From JBBRHH01 sp038222915 (GTDB lineage Bacteria > Planctomycetota > Phycisphaerae > Tepidisphaerales > Tepidisphaeraceae): DNA of 9,238 nucleotides. Below are positions 7,030 to 9,238 of this stretch, one piece after another (position 1 is the first letter of the stretch; each line of letters starts with the position of its first letter). The notes below the pieces were generated by a model. It saw only the letters and a program-made list of their open reading frames with translations, did not search any database and was not told the origin of the DNA. The DNA is taken from positions 1 to 9,238 of the forward strand of contig JBBRHH010000220.1 of assembly GCA_038222915.1 (NCBI GenBank), in the 5' to 3' direction. A program made the translations under genes and the position numbers.

Positions 7030-7566
7030 TCAGACCTGCACCGCAATGCGCTCGGGGACACTGATTCGGAAATCCTGCCAGCGCACCCAGAGGTGATCGT
7101 CGCGCACCTCAAAATCGAGTTGATCCATGCCGCGCGGCGGCGGACCGCCGATGTGGGCTCCGTCGGCGTTGAAAATTCCACCGTGACATGGACATAGAAA
7201 CTCCGACTTTTCGGCATTCCAGCCGATTGGACATCCGAGATGTGTACAGATGGGGGAGATGACTCGAATGTCTTTGGCATCCGCGGATTTGACGAGAACC
7301 CAGATCGACCGGGCCTGCCGTGTTTTTGCCCAGCCATCCTGCCGGATGAGCTCAATCGGGAGGAGCGACCACTTTCCCATTGGGATGGCGGCGATCGTTC
7401 CAGCATCCGTGAAATCGCTACCCGCCGCGACCGCTCCAGCCTTGCGACGCAATGGGTAACCGACGAACGCGAGGACCGGCGCGAGAACGAGCACGCTAAT
7501 GGCCGTGACCAGAGCGCTGGTACAGACTGACAGAAATCGTCTGCGATTTGGTGAGGTTTGTGCCAT
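7030..7566 (-). CDS. Rieske 2Fe-2S protein of the bc complex
   Basis: A 178-residue Rieske subunit that takes one electron from quinol at the Qo site and passes it to the c haem of the complex. A twin-arginine signal (NRRRFLSV, residues 7-14) precedes one hydrophobic segment (about 16-37) that should stay as a membrane anchor, as in other Rieske proteins, which need Tat export because they carry a folded cluster. Cluster ligands are Cys107 and His109 in CTHLGC and Cys125 and His128 in CPCHGG; Cys112 and Cys127 form the expected disulphide. The Pro loop GGPPPRGMD follows at 140-148. Sequence and length fit the b6f/QcrA-like group. It is the first gene of the operon. No strong Shine-Dalgarno precedes the ATG at 7566. 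Confidence 0.95.
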   Translation of the reverse strand: MAQTSPNRRRFLSVCTSALVTAISVLVLAPVLAFVGYPLRRKAGAVAAGSDFTDAGTIAAIPMGKWSLLPIELIRQDGWAKTRQARSIWVLVKSADAKDIRVISPICTHLGCPIGWNAEKSEFLCPCHGGIFNADGAHIGGPPPRGMDQLDFEVRDDHLWVRWQDFRISVPERIAVQV

Positions 7567-7804
7567 GAGTTACGCGAAAATAGACCGCATGGACGTGCGA
7601 ACCGCAGTTCAAATGACGGTCGTTTCGTCTATTGTTGCAAGATAACGCGGGGATCAGGCGCTCCACCGTCCGCTACCGGACACTCGGCCATTCATTTTTG
7701 ACCGTTGTTGAAATGAGAAGCGAAGTGGCTGGCGTGCCTCGCGCAATGGCATGTTGTGGCCAGATTACAGGCGAGCGTCATTTCGATGTTCGGATTTCAC
7801 TTCC
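7567..7804. other. Intergenic region upstream of the respiratory operon
   Basis: These 238 bases separate the stop of the BON/DUF1207 gene from the Rieske start and should hold the operon promoter. On the minus strand a TTGCAA (about 120 to 70 bases upstream of the start) could be a -35 element, but no good -10 sits at 16-18 bases from it. A small perfect hairpin, GTCCG-CTAC-CGGAC, lies at 7668-7681 and has no T-run, so it is not a convincing intrinsic terminator. A 60-codon plus-strand frame here has no protein-like features. I see no gene. Confidence 0.5.
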
Positions 7805-8962
7805 CTACGGATAGAAATGAAGACCGATGCCAAGATATTGAATGGGTTGATTCAGGAATTGGCCGTTGGGGGAGTGTCCGTTGTAGTACTCGACTAAAAG
7901 CTGGAGTCGGCGGCTGTATTTGGCTGGGTCTTCGAATTGGAGGCCGATTCTTGCGCTGAGGTCGAGGTTCCATTTATTTTGTTCGCGGTTCTGGAAGTCA
8001 ACGGCGGCGATAGGGGTGATGCCCTGCGACGGGAAGATGCGCGGGCCGTGGTATTCGAGGCCGTACTGGGCAGTGCCGGGTTTCAGGTTGGCAGGGTCGC
8101 GGTCGAAGAGGTAGCCGCCGCCGCCGTAGACGCGAAGCTCTTTGTCAAAGAGGTCGTAGGAAAGAATCGCGTCGACTTCTTCGTAGCTGAGATTGACGCG
8201 GTTGACGCCGGGGTTGGCGAGAAGGAATTCGTCGCCCAGGTGAGAGCTCTGGTGGTACACGCGCAGGAAGCCGGAGAAATCGCCATTGCGGTATTCGAGA
8301 ATCGGCCCGACGAAGTAGTCAGCGTTGACGAGGTCGGAGGATTGGCCATCGAGATTGAAGATGGCGAAGACGGCGGCCTGGATGCCCAGTTCGAACTGGC
8401 CGGCCGGGCCTGCAGCGGACTGGTAGACGGAGATGGATTCGCCGAAACTGACCGAGGCGACGTTGCGCAGGGGCGGATGGTTACCGATATAGCCGTCGTA
8501 GGCGGCGGAGAAATTTGGCCAGCGCGGGTCGGCCAGGAGCGGGTCGAAGGTGGTGTCCGGCGCAAAGAGCGACCAGGGCTTGGATTGAACCTTGGCGGCA
8601 ACGCCGGGCGCGGCATCGGGGTTGGCGGGATTGACGGTGGCGATGGGATGATCGGGCGGAACGGGAATAGCCGGCGGAATGGCGTCGACGATTTCAACGC
8701 GGGTCACGCCCGGGATTTGCTTGAAAGCCGTGGTGAGGCGCTCGCGAACGGGAAGGCCAATGTCTTTGGAGATGACGCGGACGACGCCGTTGGTGACGGA
8801 AATGATGCTGGATGGGAGATGAAAATCGTGTTCAAGCAGAGCGGTGGCATAGCCAGCAATAAAGCGGTCGTCGGAAGCGGGCGTCGCGGCCGGGATGTCG
8901 GCTGCGCGGGCGGCGAAGGCGATCAGCAGTAGGCTTATGATTGAGAGGAGACGTGTTGCCAT
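7805..8962 (-). CDS. BON-domain plus DUF1207 outer-membrane protein
   Basis: A 385-residue exported protein. Residues 1-20 are a clear signal peptide (MATRLLSIISLLLIAFAARA, cleaved after ARA). Residues about 31-93 read as a BON domain: GYATALLEHDFHLPSSIISV, NGVVRVI, then ERLTTAFKQIPGVTRVEIVD. BON domains bind lipid or associate with envelope surfaces. A Pro-rich linker follows to about 125. Residues about 127-385 match DUF1207, a family of unknown function, with the hallmark WSLFAPDTTFDPLLADPRWPNF and then strand-rich sequence ending in aromatic residues (IGLHFYP), as expected for an outer-membrane beta-barrel. The ATG at 8962 is kept because the signal peptide begins there; no Shine-Dalgarno is seen. 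It is on the same strand as the respiratory operon, but the 238-base gap suggests separate transcription. Domain calls are good; the function is unknown. Confidence 0.85.
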   Translation of the reverse strand: MATRLLSIISLLLIAFAARAADIPAATPASDDRFIAGYATALLEHDFHLPSSIISVTNGVVRVISKDIGLPVRERLTTAFKQIPGVTRVEIVDAIPPAIPVPPDHPIATVNPANPDAAPGVAAKVQSKPWSLFAPDTTFDPLLADPRWPNFSAAYDGYIGNHPPLRNVASVSFGESISVYQSAAGPAGQFELGIQAAVFAIFNLDGQSSDLVNADYFVGPILEYRNGDFSGFLRVYHQSSHLGDEFLLANPGVNRVNLSYEEVDAILSYDLFDKELRVYGGGGYLFDRDPANLKPGTAQYGLEYHGPRIFPSQGITPIAAVDFQNREQNKWNLDLSARIGLQFEDPAKYSRRLQLLVEYYNGHSPNGQFLNQPIQYLGIGLHFYP

Positions 8963-9051
8963 GGCCGGAGCTTAGGGGCGGGCGAGCGGGCGGGATAGGT
9001 GGAAAGTTTTTGGGGCTGCTTGCCCATCATGATCTGGAGAATTGCGCGCTG

Positions 9052-9238
9052 TTAATCCAGCTTCCGGCACGACCATCCAGTGTCCCCTTCGGACCCGTAA
9101 ATTTGAACACTTCCGGATCCGTTCTCTTGGTTGAGGATCGACTCCGCGCTCTTCTTATTTACGCTATTGTTCAAAAGAATGGCTTGATCTACTGCGTCGG
9201 ACGGTCCAGCGGACAAAGTAGAACAAGTATTGTGTCCA
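9052..9238 (-). CDS. Possible C-terminal fragment of a gene entering from the right edge
   Basis: On the minus strand the frame is open from the window edge for 61 codons to a TAA at 9052-9054. The translation includes GPSDAVDQAILLNNSVNKKS and ends GDTGWSCRKLD, which has plausible protein composition with a mixed polar and hydrophobic pattern. The evidence is weak: the plus strand is also open through the same codons, third-position GC is only about half, and no family is recognised. If real, it ends 89 bases before the BON/DUF1207 start and lies on the same strand. The gap 8963-9051 is GC-rich and shows no clear promoter or terminator. Confidence 0.35.
   Translation of the reverse strand, partial: GHNTCSTLSAGPSDAVDQAILLNNSVNKKSAESILNQENGSGSVQIYGSEGDTGWSCRKLD

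Noticed and set aside
7668..7681. Hairpin GTCCG-CTAC-CGGAC as a terminator
   Set aside because: The stem is only five base pairs and no T-run follows on either strand, so an intrinsic terminator is not supported.
7937..8932. 331-codon plus-strand open frame
   Set aside because: It is antisense to the BON/DUF1207 gene, which has a signal peptide, two recognisable domains and a natural barrel ending. The plus-strand translation is rich in Gly, Val, Glu and Asp without domain structure, a common by-product of GC-rich coding DNA.
9070..9238. Possible insertion-sequence end near the right edge (repeated GTGTCC)
   Set aside because: The match is six bases, there is no transposase fragment, and no inverted-repeat partner is seen in the window.

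Overview
The window looks like a chromosomal segment from a planctomycete, plausibly of the Phycisphaerae/Tepidisphaerales type. The strongest clue is a secreted protein whose N-terminus carries the LEPR-XLL motif (residues LEPLESRQLLSA), a signature known mainly from Planctomycetota. Supporting clues are a very repetitive FN3/NPCBM secreted protein, a BON plus DUF1207 outer-membrane protein, moderately high GC, and generally weak Shine-Dalgarno sites. The phylum call is an inference from protein style; no rRNA or marker gene is present.

Layout. (1) 2-2206, plus strand: the 3' part of a long secreted protein that runs off the left edge, with FN3 repeats, an NPCBM-like domain, two more FN3 repeats and a C-terminal concanavalin-like (DUF1349-like) beta-sandwich. 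(2) 2224-3174, minus strand, convergent with the first gene: a LEPR-XLL secreted protein with a beta-sandwich and a C-terminal SdrD/Cna-B-like domain. A 14-bp perfect palindrome lies upstream of it. (3) 7566 down to 3416, minus strand: a compact five-gene respiratory operon in the order Rieske protein, cytochrome b fused to cytochrome c, monohaem cytochrome c, coiled-coil outer-membrane porin, small lipoprotein-like cytochrome c. (4) 7805-8962, minus strand: a BON plus DUF1207 outer-membrane protein. (5) 9052-9238, minus strand: a possible C-terminal gene fragment entering from the right edge.

How the genes fit together. The Rieske protein and the cytochrome b-c fusion together hold all the redox centres of a quinol:cytochrome c oxidoreductase (bc complex): a 2Fe-2S cluster, two b haems and one c haem. 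The fused C-terminal haem domain replaces a separate cytochrome c1. Cytochrome b has the 15-residue helix-D His spacing of the b6f/menaquinol class but lacks the cysteine that binds the extra haem of b6f. Two further monohaem cytochromes could carry electrons onward in the periplasm. A porin gene between them is an unusual partner and may link the chain to the outer membrane; that is a hypothesis. No phage, defence, CRISPR, tRNA or rRNA features are visible.
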